Shown: one piece after another, positions 15,609 to 24,551 of the stretch
Layout: the number at the start of each line of letters is the position of its first letter
How positions within the stretch are numbered: the stretch's first letter is position 1
Origin: Aequorivita aquimaris
GTDB lineage: Bacteria > Bacteroidota > Bacteroidia > Flavobacteriales > Flavobacteriaceae
DNA length: 39,194 bases
Reading direction: 5' to 3'
Assembly (NCBI RefSeq): GCF_001573155.1
Contig: NZ_JRWG01000015.1
Coordinates: 1 to 39,194, forward strand
Made by a program: the position numbers and the translations under genes
The notes under the pieces: generated by a model
Seen by the model: the letters and a program-made list of their open reading frames with translations, nothing else
What the model was told of the DNA's origin: nothing
Database searches by the model: none

Positions 15609-16856
15609 TTAGTTTTTTGAAATTTCTTTTAGCAACATCTCCAAGGCTTTGTTTGCCGCCTTTTCAATAACCCGATAGCGGTCGTTTCCGAAACTAAACT
15701 TCTCTGAAACAACGCCATTTGGCGTGCCTATGGCAATACATACTGTGCCTACCTCATCTTCCCCATCTCCCTTTGTGGGGCCCGCAATGCCTGTGGTGGC
15801 AATGGAGTAATCCGATTCAAAAAGTTTGCAGCACCGTTTGGCCATTTCTTCAGCAACTGGAATACTCACCACATTATATTGCTCGATAATGTTTTTTGGC
15901 ACACCCAAGATTTTGGTTTTTAGACCCGTGTCATAGGGAATGATGCCTCCCATAAAGGCAGATGAAGCGCCGGCATATTGAGTGATTTCGGAGGCGATCC
16001 TGCCCCCGGTACAACTTTCTGCCACGCTATAGGTCATCCCCTTTTCCGTGAGGATTTTTCCAATCAACTCTGCAATGGAGGTTTCACCCTCAAAGCCCAC
16101 AGCAATATCGGAAAGCATTTCTTCCAAAATTTCCATTTGTGAGTCCACACTTTTCTCCAATGCCTTTTTGTCTTTCCCTGTAGCGGAAAGCCGTAAGCGG
16201 ACTTTTCCCAAGGAAGGCAAATAAGCAAGTTTGATGTCTTCCGGCAATTCGTTTTCCCAATCGGCAATCCTTTCGGCAATGGCACTCTCCCCCAGCCCAT
16301 AGGTTATAAGCGTTTTGTGATATATATGCGGCCTGTTGAAGCGTTTTATTACCCGCGGTAAAACTTCTTCCTGTAAAAGATGTTTCATTTCATACGGTAC
16401 ACCCGGAAGCGAAACAAAAACTACTTCATCCATATCCATCCACATGCCGGGGGCTGTGCCGTATTGGTTCATCAAGATAGTAGCCTTGGAGGGAACCATT
16501 GCCTGGCGAAAGTTCGCCGGCAGCGGTTTATTTAGTTGGTATTTTTTGAAAAGTTCTTTTACATTATCAATCACGGCGGGATCTTCCACTAAAGTATCGC
16601 CGAAAAAATCACAGAACGTTTGTTTGGTAACATCGTCCTTTGTGGGACCCAAGCCGCCGGTTATTATAACAAGATCGGCATGTTTTTTTGCGTCTTCAAA
16701 TGCTTGTAGAATATGTTTGCGGTCATCTTGCACCGAGGTAATCTGATAGACTTTTACGCCCACCTTATTCAATTCTTTCGAAATATAGGCTGAATTGGTA
16801 TCAACAATCTGGCCTATGAGAATCTCATCGCCTATGGTAATTATTTCTGCAAGCAT
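15609..16856 (-). CDS. cinA: CinA family protein (MocA-like and PncC-like domains)
   Basis: A 415-residue two-domain CinA. The N-terminal molybdopterin-binding-like domain (about 1-170) starts AEIITIGDEILIGQIVDTNSAYIS and contains TGGLGPTKDD. The C-terminal PncC domain (about 255-412) has YSVAESCTGGRIASEIT and ATTGIAGPTKGDGEDEVGTV. In other bacteria this protein recycles pyridine nucleotides by hydrolysing ADP-ribose and deamidating NMN. Length and both active-site regions are intact. It is the last gene of a tight four-gene run; its ATG is one base after the stop of the Hpt gene. Confidence 0.94.
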   Translation of the reverse strand: MLAEIITIGDEILIGQIVDTNSAYISKELNKVGVKVYQITSVQDDRKHILQAFEDAKKHADLVIITGGLGPTKDDVTKQTFCDFFGDTLVEDPAVIDNVKELFKKYQLNKPLPANFRQAMVPSKATILMNQYGTAPGMWMDMDEVVFVSLPGVPYEMKHLLQEEVLPRVIKRFNRPHIYHKTLITYGLGESAIAERIADWENELPEDIKLAYLPSLGKVRLRLSATGKDKKALEKSVDSQMEILEEMLSDIAVGFEGETSIAELIGKILTEKGMTYSVAESCTGGRIASEITQYAGASSAFMGGIIPYDTGLKTKILGVPKNIIEQYNVVSIPVAEEMAKRCCKLFESDYSIATTGIAGPTKGDGEDEVGTVCIAIGTPNGVVSEKFSFGNDRYRVIEKAANKALEMLLKEISKN

Positions 16857-16857
16857 G

Positions 16858-17199
16858 TTATAGTTGGAAGTCTTGTTTCAGCTCGTCAAATACGTGGTTT
16901 AAGGTGCTAAGTACATTCTCTAAATGTGGGAGGACTGTAGCCTTACTTTTGGATGTCTTTGACCATGCTTCAATACTGGTAATATCCTTAAGCGCATCTA
17001 TACCAAACATCTCAATATTTGGTTTCATTTTATGGGCAAATTGGTATGCCAATTCCCTGTTTTCATTCTCGATGGCTTCTTCCATGGAGTGCAAATCAGG
17101 CGGAATTTCATCTAAAAATGTCTGTGCCAATATTTTTAGGAAATCCTGATCCCCATCAGCGATTTCACTAAGATTCTCCTTTGCATAATATTTGGTCAT
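16858..17199 (-). CDS. Hpt-domain phosphotransfer protein
   Basis: A 113-residue single-domain histidine phosphotransfer protein, all helical. H56 in AYQFAHKMKPNIEMFG is the likely phosphorylation site, with the K two residues later and the glycine eight residues after that as in Hpt domains. Such proteins carry phosphate between a hybrid kinase and a distant response regulator; neither partner is in the immediate neighbourhood. It sits one base from both neighbours (FAH-family gene upstream, cinA downstream), so it is co-translated with metabolic and nuclease genes. Which relay it serves is unknown. Confidence 0.85.
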   Translation of the reverse strand: MTKYYAKENLSEIADGDQDFLKILAQTFLDEIPPDLHSMEEAIENENRELAYQFAHKMKPNIEMFGIDALKDITSIEAWSKTSKSKATVLPHLENVLSTLNHVFDELKQDFQL

Positions 17200-17200
17200 C

Positions 17201-17812
17201 TCACTTAACTTTTATGGAAAACATTTCGGTTTCCTCTATAAACCCCTTCAAAACATCGTTGGTTTCAACCTTGCCAACACCTGCGGGAGTTCCGGTAAAG
17301 ATAATGTCCCCGATTTTCAGCGTAAAATATTTTGAAATATATTCGATTAAAGCATCGATTTTCCACATCATCAGCATAGAATTGCCATTTTGGACGGTAT
17401 TTCCGTTGCGTTCTAGGCTGAAATTTATATTATTCACATCCTTAAATTGCTCTTTTTCAATGAATTTTCCGATAACTGCGGAACCATCAAAAGCTTTCGC
17501 TTTTTCCCAAGGAAGTCCTTTTTCCTTTAAGTCGGCCTGCAGATCTCTAGCCGTAAAATCAATACCCAAACCTATTTCATCATAATATTTGTGGGCAAAT
17601 TTCTGGTCTATATGTTTTCCTATTTTATTGATACGGACCAATAATTCCACCTCGTAGTGCACTTCATTTGAAAAATCTGGAATAAAGAACGGCTGTTTCT
17701 TTAACAATATTGCAGTATCCGGCTTTAAAAAAATAACGGGATCGGTTGGTTTTGCGTTATCCAGTTCCTTAATATGGTCTGCATAATTTCGACCTATACA
17801 GATTATCTTCAT
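17201..17812 (-). CDS. fumarylacetoacetate hydrolase family protein
   Basis: A 203-residue enzyme of the FAH superfamily, which hydrolyses or decarboxylates beta-diketo acids such as oxaloacetate or acylpyruvates with a divalent metal. Visible signatures are IGRNYADHIKEL, the metal-binding HYEVELLVRI, GLGIDFTARDLQ, KAFDGSAVIG and IIFTGTPAGVGKV. The size fits the short YcgM/FAHD1-like branch rather than true fumarylacetoacetase. The substrate cannot be decided. It is seven bases after the exonuclease gene and one base before the Hpt gene. Confidence 0.9.
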   Translation of the reverse strand: MKIICIGRNYADHIKELDNAKPTDPVIFLKPDTAILLKKQPFFIPDFSNEVHYEVELLVRINKIGKHIDQKFAHKYYDEIGLGIDFTARDLQADLKEKGLPWEKAKAFDGSAVIGKFIEKEQFKDVNNINFSLERNGNTVQNGNSMLMMWKIDALIEYISKYFTLKIGDIIFTGTPAGVGKVETNDVLKGFIEETEMFSIKVK

Positions 17813-17819
17813 TATAAAT

Positions 17820-18593
17820 TTAGAATTTTGTATTTAACTTTTGAAGCCGAATGCGGGTGAGCACCTGTTTTGTGTACAGCGGAAAATCGGCGTTCAACAA
17901 CCAGCCAAAGTAGCCAGAATCTTTTTCCAAAATTTCGGTTACCAAATTTCCCTTATACTTTCCAAAAGAGAAAATCTCGATACCATCTTCGTTGTAACTT
18001 ATAAAACCTGCAAAATCGGCATGATCGCGGTGTGAACTGAAATCGGCCAAATAATTGACATCGTTTTGTAGTTCCGGATACCTGTCTAATTGCGCCTTCA
18101 ACACTTCGTAGGTTGCATTTGTATCGGCAGCGGCGCTGTGGGCATCGGTTAGATCCTTATTGCAATAAAATTTATAGGCAGCCTCGAGTGTGCGCTTTTC
18201 CATTTTGTGGAAAATAGTCTGCACATCTACCGAAAGGGCTTTTTTCATATCAAAATCCACTTCGGCGCGAAGCAATTCTTCCGCAAGCAACGGAATGTCA
18301 AAACGGTTGGAGTTGAACCCGCCCAGGTCGCTATCCTTAATCAACGCATATATTTTTGGCGCCAATTCCTTAAATGTTGGTTCGTTGGCAACCATTTCAT
18401 CAGTAATTCCGTGGATTGCCGATGCGCCCTCGGGAATAGGCATTTCGGGATTTACGCGCCAGGTGTGGCTTTCCTTGTTTCCGTTTGGAAAAACCTTTAA
18501 AATGGCTATTTCCACAATTCGGTCCGTTGCCACGTTTACCCCAGTGGTTTCAAGGTCGAAAAAGCAAATCGGTTTTTTTAAGTTGAGTTCCAT
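17820..18593 (-). CDS. DnaQ-like 3'-5' exonuclease
   Basis: A 257-residue DEDDh exonuclease. Exo I is CFFDLETTGV with D13 and E15; Exo II lies in LGGFNSNRFDIPLLAEE; Exo III is DAHSAAADTNAT with the histidine and final aspartate. A C-terminal module (about 190-250: FSFGKYKGNLVTEIL, SGYFGWLLNADFPLYTK) is like that of exonuclease X-type proteins. Such enzymes trim single-stranded DNA ends; it may also act as a proofreading subunit, but Bacteroidota usually have a separate DnaE/PolC partner. It heads the four-gene run ending in cinA. Confidence 0.88.
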   Translation of the reverse strand: MELNLKKPICFFDLETTGVNVATDRIVEIAILKVFPNGNKESHTWRVNPEMPIPEGASAIHGITDEMVANEPTFKELAPKIYALIKDSDLGGFNSNRFDIPLLAEELLRAEVDFDMKKALSVDVQTIFHKMEKRTLEAAYKFYCNKDLTDAHSAAADTNATYEVLKAQLDRYPELQNDVNYLADFSSHRDHADFAGFISYNEDGIEIFSFGKYKGNLVTEILEKDSGYFGWLLNADFPLYTKQVLTRIRLQKLNTKF

Positions 18594-18610
18594 TGTTTTG
18601 TTTTGTGGTG

Positions 18611-18618
18611 CAAAGATA
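18611..18618 (-). promoter_or_regulatory. -7 box of the exonuclease-FAH-Hpt-cinA operon
   Basis: TATCTTTG on the minus strand is an exact TAnnTTTG match, 17 bp before the ATG at 18593. No TTG is found 17-23 nt upstream, so the -33 element is weak. Confidence 0.5.
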
Positions 18619-18653
18619 CTTTTAATTGAAGTTTTGAGGGTGCATAAAAATCA

Positions 18654-18687
18654 AAAAGGGAGATTTTGAATTCAAAACCTCCCTTTT
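18654..18687 (-). terminator. terminator after the E2 gene
   Basis: AAAAGGGAG (18654-18662) and CTCCCTTTT (18679-18687) pair around a self-complementary interior (TTTTGAATTCAAAA) with one A/C mismatch. On the minus strand the stem ends in a T-run. It lies 17 bp after the E2 stop. Confidence 0.8.
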
Positions 18688-18704
18688 CGCAATATGTATT
18701 CGAA

Positions 18705-20033
18705 TTAAATTTCTCGGTTAACGTCCCACGCTTCCAAATAGTCGGCTACGCGTTTTACGAATTGTCCGCCCAAAGCGCCATTTACCACACGGTGGTCGTA
18801 ACTGTGCGAAAGGAACATTTTATGGCGAATCCCGATAAAATCACCTTCCGGGGTTTCAATTACCGCCGGTACTTTTCGGATTGCGCCCAATGCGAGAATA
18901 CCCACTTGCGGTTGGTTGATAATTGGCGTTCCCATAATACTTCCGAAAGTTCCCACGTTTGTAACGGTGTACGTTCCACCCTGTATTTCGTCGGGTTTCA
19001 ATTTATTTTCGCGAGCGCGGGTCGCAAGGTCGTTCACCGCTTTGCTCATTCCCACCAGATTCAATCGGTCAGCATTTTTAATTACCGGCACAATAAGGTT
19101 TCCGTCCGGCAGGGCTGCCGCCATTCCCAGATTTATATTTTTACGTTTGATGATATTGTTGCCGTCCACCGCAATATTCATCATCGGGAAGTCTTTCAGC
19201 GCCTTTGCTACGGCTTCCATAAATATTGGGGTAAACGTTAAATTTTCGCCTTCCCTTTTTGCAAAGGCACCTTTCACCTTATTTCTCCAGTTCCAAACAT
19301 TAGTAACATCGCACTCCACGAAAGACTGCACGTGCGCCGAAGTTTGAGTGCTTTCAATCATATGGTGGGCAATGAGCTTGCCCATTCGTGTCATTTCAAC
19401 TATTTCATCTTCCCCGCTTACGGAAACCGGAGCCTTTGGTTTTGCTGGTTCTGTGGCTTGCGCTTTGGCAGTTTGGGGATTTTTGGCCTCCACTACTGTT
19501 TGCGGCTGTGGAGTTTCAGTTTTTGAAGTTGCGCGATTTTCAACATATTCCAAAATATCGTTTTTGGTTACGCGCCCGTCTTTTCCGGTGCCCGAAATTG
19601 CGTCCAGTTCTTCCTGTGAAATATTCTCGGCAGCCGCAATATTCTTTACCAAAGGTGAATAAAACCGGTCGCCGGTATTTTCAATCTTTGCTTGTGTGGT
19701 CTCCTTGGCAGTTTCCACTTGCTTTTCCACTTCCTTCACAATTTCGGGCGAAGGAGCGCTTTCCGCAGTTGTCTTTTCCGTTCCGTTGCTTCCGGCAGTT
19801 TCAATTATGGCGATGGTCTGGCCTACTTGCACCACATCATCAACGTTGAAAAGCTTTTCGACCAAAACGCCATCTACTTCGCTGGGCACTTCGCTATCTA
19901 CCTTATCGGTAGCAATTTCAAGTACAGCTTCATCAGCTTCAATGGTGTCGCCCACTTCCTTTAGCCAGTTGGTCAACGTTGCCTCTGCAACGCTCTCACC
20001 CATTTTGGGCAGTTTCAATTCAAATTTTGCCAT
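18705..20033 (-). CDS. 2-oxoacid dehydrogenase E2 component
   Basis: A 442-residue acyltransferase core of a 2-oxoacid dehydrogenase complex. The lipoyl domain (1-76) carries lipoyl lysine K44 in IATDKVDSEVP. A Glu/Thr-rich linker (about 78-120) leads to the E1/E3-binding domain (about 122-163, FYSPLVKNIAAAENIS to GRVTKNDILEYV). A second flexible linker (about 165-205) precedes the catalytic domain. The catalytic H414 is in HSYDHRVVNGALGG. The usual HxxxDG motif is HxxxNG here (N418). One lipoyl domain and the linkers fit the branched-chain or combined type better than the pyruvate E2 with two or more lipoyl domains. E1 and E3 are not in the window. Confidence 0.9.
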   Translation of the reverse strand: MAKFELKLPKMGESVAEATLTNWLKEVGDTIEADEAVLEIATDKVDSEVPSEVDGVLVEKLFNVDDVVQVGQTIAIIETAGSNGTEKTTAESAPSPEIVKEVEKQVETAKETTQAKIENTGDRFYSPLVKNIAAAENISQEELDAISGTGKDGRVTKNDILEYVENRATSKTETPQPQTVVEAKNPQTAKAQATEPAKPKAPVSVSGEDEIVEMTRMGKLIAHHMIESTQTSAHVQSFVECDVTNVWNWRNKVKGAFAKREGENLTFTPIFMEAVAKALKDFPMMNIAVDGNNIIKRKNINLGMAAALPDGNLIVPVIKNADRLNLVGMSKAVNDLATRARENKLKPDEIQGGTYTVTNVGTFGSIMGTPIINQPQVGILALGAIRKVPAVIETPEGDFIGIRHKMFLSHSYDHRVVNGALGGQFVKRVADYLEAWDVNREI

Positions 20034-20135
20034 AACTATTGATGTACGATTTCCAATTTACAATTTTTTGATTTTGAATAAATCATTCCCACACTCACCA
20101 ATCACCACTCATCAAGCACTACTCAAAAATCGTTG

Positions 20136-20143
20136 CAAAATTA
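20136..20143 (-). promoter_or_regulatory. -7 box before the E2 gene
   Basis: TAATTTTG on the minus strand matches TAnnTTTG, about 100 bp before the E2 ATG. The intervening leader is low-complexity (runs like CACCAATCACCACTCATC). Confidence 0.35.
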
Positions 20144-20176
20144 GTTAAAATTTGTTCGTTCTGGGTTTCAAATTTC

Positions 20177-21298
20177 TTAAAAAACAACCACACCGCCCTT
20201 TTCGTCGCTTTGGTCGCTTCCTATTATGAAATTACAACCCGGTGGCCGTATGCGGAAACGGTTGTTCTGCCCTTTTAGCTGTTTCATCAATTTGAAGATT
20301 TCTTTATAGGAAATATATTCGGCATCAAAGACCAAGAGACTGTTTTTGAGCACTATCTGAAAATGCACATTTTTTGAAACCATCTGGAAAACGGTTGCGG
20401 TGGAAGCCGATAGTTGCTCCAGAAGCTCGATATTTTCAGTGAAGAAATAATTTCGCTCAAGGTTTGGCAATGGCACCACTTTCTTATCGGCAGAAATTTT
20501 ATGTGCGGCCTTTGCCAATGCGACGCCGGCAGAAACGGAACTTTCCAAAAGAAAATTTTTGTTGAAATGCTTTCGGTAAAAAATTTGCATTGCCCCGTAA
20601 AAACGTTCAAAATAAGCATCGTCCTTTTTGGTGCTCTCTCCTTTGTAGTGAAGCACCGTTGTATTTCCCAGGTAATGGTTTTGGTAGCCGGCCTTGGTTA
20701 TTTTGTAGCTGAAATCTATGTCTTCCCCGTACATAAAATAATCCTCGTCAAAACCGCCCACTTCGTGGTAAATACTTCTTTTTAAAAGCATAAAGGCCCC
20801 AACGAGCACCTCTACTTTGCCCTGCTCTGTTTCCAGAATTTGGTTGGCGTAGTATTTCTTTGTGAAGCCGGTAATTTTTAAGAGTGAAACCTTTGGCGTG
20901 GGAAGGTTACGTTTGCTCTCGGGAAGGAAATGTCCGGTGCCATCCATTAAATAAACACCCAAGGCACCAACGTTTTCAATACTTTCGTAATATTCCACGG
21001 CTTTTCTAAAAGTATCTTCAGAAACTGCTGTGTCTGGATTTAAGATACAAACGTACTCGCCTTTTGCAACGGCCACAGCTTGGTTATTCGCTTTGCTAAA
21101 ACCTACGTTCTCCTTGTTTTCAATCAAAACAACCTTGGGAAAAAGAGTCTTGACCATTTGGCAGCTATCGTCTTTTGAAGCATTGTCAATGACTATTATT
21201 TCAGCATCCCAATGCTCCGTAGCTTTCTGGACTGAACGAATGCACTGCTCCAGAAAATAACGCACATTATAATTGAGAATAACGACTGAAAGCTTCAA
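20177..21298 (-). CDS. GT2 family glycosyltransferase
   Basis: A 373-residue GT-A fold glycosyltransferase similar to rhamnosyl- and galactosyl-transferases of cell-surface polysaccharides. It has the strand VVILNYNVRYFLEQCIRSV, VIDNASKDDS, the VGFSKANNQAV block, the metal-binding ILNPDT, and GGFDEDYFMYGEDIDFSYKI with the catalytic acidic cluster. The C-terminal 130 residues are an extension with no membrane helix that I can see. The start is TTG at 21298, four bases after the recR stop; no ATG fits the conserved first strand. The close spacing to recR looks like simple co-transcription. Confidence 0.86.
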   Translation of the reverse strand: MKLSVVILNYNVRYFLEQCIRSVQKATEHWDAEIIVIDNASKDDSCQMVKTLFPKVVLIENKENVGFSKANNQAVAVAKGEYVCILNPDTAVSEDTFRKAVEYYESIENVGALGVYLMDGTGHFLPESKRNLPTPKVSLLKITGFTKKYYANQILETEQGKVEVLVGAFMLLKRSIYHEVGGFDEDYFMYGEDIDFSYKITKAGYQNHYLGNTTVLHYKGESTKKDDAYFERFYGAMQIFYRKHFNKNFLLESSVSAGVALAKAAHKISADKKVVPLPNLERNYFFTENIELLEQLSASTATVFQMVSKNVHFQIVLKNSLLVFDAEYISYKEIFKLMKQLKGQNNRFRIRPPGCNFIIGSDQSDEKGGVVVF

Positions 21299-21301
21299 GG
21301 T

Positions 21302-21922
21302 TTAGGTGTTTTTTAGTGAAGATTCAAAAGGAATTCGGTGCAGAATACTTCGGCCGAGGGTAACCTCATCCGCATACTCAAGCTCATCGCCTACTGAAAT
21401 TCCACGGGCAATGGTGGTGGTAGTTATATTATAAGGTTCAATTTGCTTATAGATGTAAAAATTGGTGGTATCGCCTTCCATCGTAGAACTGAGCGCAAAA
21501 ATAAGTTCGCGGACGTTGCCCGTCATTACCTTCTCCACTAAGGAAGGAATGGTTAAATCGCCGGGACCGATACCGTCCATCGGCGAAATTTTTCCACCCA
21601 AAACGTGGTAGTGGCCACGGTACTGGCTGGTGTTCTCAATGGCCATTACATCGCGAATGTCTTCAACCACACAAACCAATTGCTCATCGCGGCGTGGGTT
21701 CGCACAAATCTCACAGAGTTTTGTATCGCTGATGTTGTGGCAATTTGCACAAAAATTTATTTCCTCGCGCATTTTTACCAAGCCCGCTGCCAATTTTTGT
21801 GATTGTTCTTTAGGCTGTTTCAGCAAATGAAGCACGAGTCGAAGCGCGGTACGCTTACCAATTCCGGGGAGTTGGGACATTTCGTTTACCGCATTTTCAA
21901 GTAGTTTTGAAGAAAATTCCAT
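21302..21922 (-). CDS. recR: recombination protein RecR
   Basis: A 206-residue RecR, which with RecO (and RecF) helps load RecA at single-strand gaps. The helix-hairpin-helix ([20 protein letters not shown]) is followed by the zinc finger ([16 protein letters not shown], four cysteines) and the Toprim domain ([16 protein letters not shown], then [19 protein letters not shown]). All three are complete and the length is standard. recR is upstream of the GT2 gene with a three-base gap. Confidence 0.96.
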   Translation of the reverse strand: MEFSSKLLENAVNEMSQLPGIGKRTALRLVLHLLKQPKEQSQKLAAGLVKMREEINFCANCHNISDTKLCEICANPRRDEQLVCVVEDIRDVMAIENTSQYRGHYHVLGGKISPMDGIGPGDLTIPSLVEKVMTGNVRELIFALSSTMEGDTTNFYIYKQIEPYNITTTTIARGISVGDELEYADEVTLGRSILHRIPFESSLKNT

Positions 21923-21951
21923 AGTATTTTTACAGCAGCCAAGTTAAAAAA

Positions 21952-21986
21952 AATGCTTCAGAAAAAGAGACTTTTCCTGAAGCATT
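21952..21986 (-). terminator. terminator after the T9SS cargo gene
   Basis: AATGCTTCAG (21952-21961) and CTGAAGCATT (21977-21986) pair, and the interior (GAAAA with TTTTC) extends the stem. The minus-strand transcript then meets eight Ts. It is 20 bp beyond the stop of the gene starting at 24498. Confidence 0.88.
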
Positions 21987-22005
21987 CCTATTATAAAAGT
22001 GATTC

Positions 22006-24498
22006 TTAATTTATAAGAAGTTTTTTAGTCGCCGTACCCTCTTCACTATTGATACGAACAAAGTAGGTTCCGCTGGAAAGAGAGGAAACATCAACCGAAT
22101 GCCTGTTCGAAATTGAAGATTCGGTTTCATAAATAAGAAGTTTTCCGGAAATATCAAAAATCCTGATTTCAGCTTTCATCGCCTTTGGTAAGACAATAGT
22201 AAATTGAGAGTTTGCTGGGTTTGGATATAAAGACACGTTATTTTCAGAAATTCTATCTTCAACTCCCGCAACACCAGTAACCAATGGAGATGCCCAAAGG
22301 CCTCTTCCGTAAGTTCCTGCATACAGCAAGCCATCAACTTTGTTAATTTCCAACTCATTTACATATACATTTGGCAACAGGTTACTGTAAGGCTGCCAAT
22401 CTGTGAAGGTATTGTCTATATAATAAATTCCGTAATCCATACCCAAATACAGTCCATCTTGACCATTATCATCCCATACTACCGCAAAAGCACTAAAATT
22501 TGGAAGGTTCTTTTTATAGTTTATCCAAGTTGCGCCTCCATCATTTGAAACCATTACACGGTTTGTTGAAGTTACGGCTACGGCAATTTTATTAGGATCC
22601 GTAGGATGTATTGCTATTGAATTAATTGCTCCACCAGCGTTTGTAGTTTGCACCCAATCGGTTGCTCCCCCATCAGTTGTTTTGAAAAGAAATGCAGCTC
22701 TGGAAGCATACATTATTTGGTTATCGGATGGTGCGATTTTTAAATTATCAAGATTTGCACCTAGATTTTGTGAAACTGCTGTCCAGCTTCCTCCAAAAGT
22801 TGTAGATTTATAAACAACATTGTAACCTACATATATTACGTTATCAGTAATTGGATCTTGCTCAAATGGAGTAACCCAATTTCCTGATCCATTTCCAGGC
22901 TCGTTAAGGCCGGTATAGGAACTTCCTCCGTTATTGGAACGATAAAGTTGACCTCCCTGGGTAGTACCGTAAAATAAATTATTGTTGGTTTTATCTATAA
23001 ATGATTCCATACCATCTGCTCCCAACCAATCTCTCCATCCAGTAGCGGCAGTATAAAACGAAGTGCCATTATCCTGGGAACCTCCTGAAACTATAACATC
23101 GGCTGTTTGTGAAACTCCTATTTTATAAAATTGACGAATTCCTAAACCATCGGTTAAATCTTCGTAATAATTGGCAGTAACTGTTCCTGTATTCGCAGCT
23201 TTAAAAACACCTCCATCGGTAACCGCAAATAAAGAAGTTCCGTAGAATTGAAGATCATCTACATCGGCGTGGCAGTAACCAATATTTTGAGAAGAAGCGT
23301 TTCCTGGAATCCAATCTGAAGTACACGAAAAATTAACACCCCCGTTTGTGGAGCGCCAAGTAAGGATTCCTGCTATATGCACTTCGTTTACATCAGTTGG
23401 GTTAACCGCAATACCCATATCGCGAGGAGCTTGACCGCTATTGTCATTTCCGCTAGTGCTATAACCAAAAAAGTTAAGGCTTCCATGATTTAATTTTGTG
23501 AAGGAACCACCGCTATCATTGGAAGTATAAAACCCCCCAAATCTACCGCCGTTTGCTTCCAAAACATATACCACGTTTGCGTCATCTGCAGAAACACCAA
23601 TCATTTTTGCCCCGGAGGTAAAACCGCCAATTGTAGTGAATGTGGCTCCGCCATCTGTAGATTTGTGAAAACCGCTTCCTGAAGCGTATACTACTGAAAG
23701 ATCGCCTGGTTTAAATTCAACATCATAACCGCTATTGTCTCCTGAAACTACTTTCACCCAATTGGCACCGCCATCTGTGGTTCTATAAATTCCAGAGTTT
23801 TCAGAAGTACCAAATATCATATTAGTATTAGACGGGTTGATTACTATCTTGTTTACCCTACTGCTTCCAATAGTTCCCAGAACATTCCAAGTGGCTCCGG
23901 CATCGGTTGATTTGAATATTTTTCCACTATTTGAACCAAAAAAATAGGTGTCAGAATCTGTTGGATCTATAGCAACTGAATAAACCGATAAGTTAGAGAA
24001 ATAATCACTTAAAGGCGTCCAAGTCTGGGCGCCATCGGTTGTTCTCCAAACACCGCCGGTATTTGCGCCAACAATCATATGGTTTGCATCTCCCTCGTCT
24101 ATTGCAAGACCCGTAATTCTACCTACACCTGGGTTCCATCCTGATGTAGCGTTCCAGGAAGTTGGACCTAATTCTTGCCAGTTATCCGGAAGCACACGAC
24201 GGCTGGATGCCGTTTCATTTAAATAAGCATTCCACTGTTGAAGTTCGTCTAAACGTTCCTCGGTTGTAGGAAGATATCCATCCTCTTTCACTCTTCTGAG
24301 AGCGTTGTACTCCCATCTTTTAAATTGTTTGTACCCACTTCCACGACCTTTGTCTTTATCGGCAAAGTGAGCTTCGGCACTGTCAATAATCTCTTGTACC
24401 TTATAGGTACCCGCATCAATCATCTCAAGGTATTCCTGTGCCTGAACGACAAAAGAACCAAAAAATAATGTAAAAAGTAGAAGTAATTTAAAACGCAT
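22006..24498 (-). CDS. T9SS-secreted sortilin/BNR beta-propeller protein
   Basis: An 830-residue secreted protein. The signal peptide (1-20, ending VVQAQ) fixes the start at the ATG at 24498; the frame extends 43 codons upstream with no leader sense. The body (about 100-740) is built of VPS10/BNR-like blades with repeated TTDGGANW, STDAGATW, STDGGATF and SNDGGATW Asp-box motifs, about ten in all. The last 75 residues are a type A T9SS sorting domain (SLYPNPANSQFTIVLP, IFDISGKLL, SLSSGTYFVRI, KLLIN). It should be exported through the Por system and attached or released at the cell surface. Glycan binding or sialidase-like activity is possible but no catalytic set is evident. Confidence 0.9.
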   Translation of the reverse strand: MRFKLLLLFTLFFGSFVVQAQEYLEMIDAGTYKVQEIIDSAEAHFADKDKGRGSGYKQFKRWEYNALRRVKEDGYLPTTEERLDELQQWNAYLNETASSRRVLPDNWQELGPTSWNATSGWNPGVGRITGLAIDEGDANHMIVGANTGGVWRTTDGAQTWTPLSDYFSNLSVYSVAIDPTDSDTYFFGSNSGKIFKSTDAGATWNVLGTIGSSRVNKIVINPSNTNMIFGTSENSGIYRTTDGGANWVKVVSGDNSGYDVEFKPGDLSVVYASGSGFHKSTDGGATFTTIGGFTSGAKMIGVSADDANVVYVLEANGGRFGGFYTSNDSGGSFTKLNHGSLNFFGYSTSGNDNSGQAPRDMGIAVNPTDVNEVHIAGILTWRSTNGGVNFSCTSDWIPGNASSQNIGYCHADVDDLQFYGTSLFAVTDGGVFKAANTGTVTANYYEDLTDGLGIRQFYKIGVSQTADVIVSGGSQDNGTSFYTAATGWRDWLGADGMESFIDKTNNNLFYGTTQGGQLYRSNNGGSSYTGLNEPGNGSGNWVTPFEQDPITDNVIYVGYNVVYKSTTFGGSWTAVSQNLGANLDNLKIAPSDNQIMYASRAAFLFKTTDGGATDWVQTTNAGGAINSIAIHPTDPNKIAVAVTSTNRVMVSNDGGATWINYKKNLPNFSAFAVVWDDNGQDGLYLGMDYGIYYIDNTFTDWQPYSNLLPNVYVNELEINKVDGLLYAGTYGRGLWASPLVTGVAGVEDRISENNVSLYPNPANSQFTIVLPKAMKAEIRIFDISGKLLIYETESSISNRHSVDVSSLSSGTYFVRINSEEGTATKKLLIN

Positions 24499-24543
24499 CT
24501 TTTTAATTTTAAGGAAGTTACATAATATATTTATCAAAGTTTT

Positions 24544-24551
24544 CAAATGTA
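24544..24551 (-). promoter_or_regulatory. -7 box for the T9SS cargo gene
   Basis: TACATTTG on the minus strand matches TAnnTTTG and lies 45 bp before the ATG at 24498. The nearest upstream TTG is 25 nt away, slightly too far. This supports the short start over the longer frame, whose first codons would lie upstream of the promoter. Confidence 0.5.

Noticed and set aside
20040-20130. Low-complexity runs (CACCAATCACC-like) that might be a repeat array or CRISPR
   Set aside because: There are no regular repeat units or spacers; such degenerate runs are common between Bacteroidota genes.
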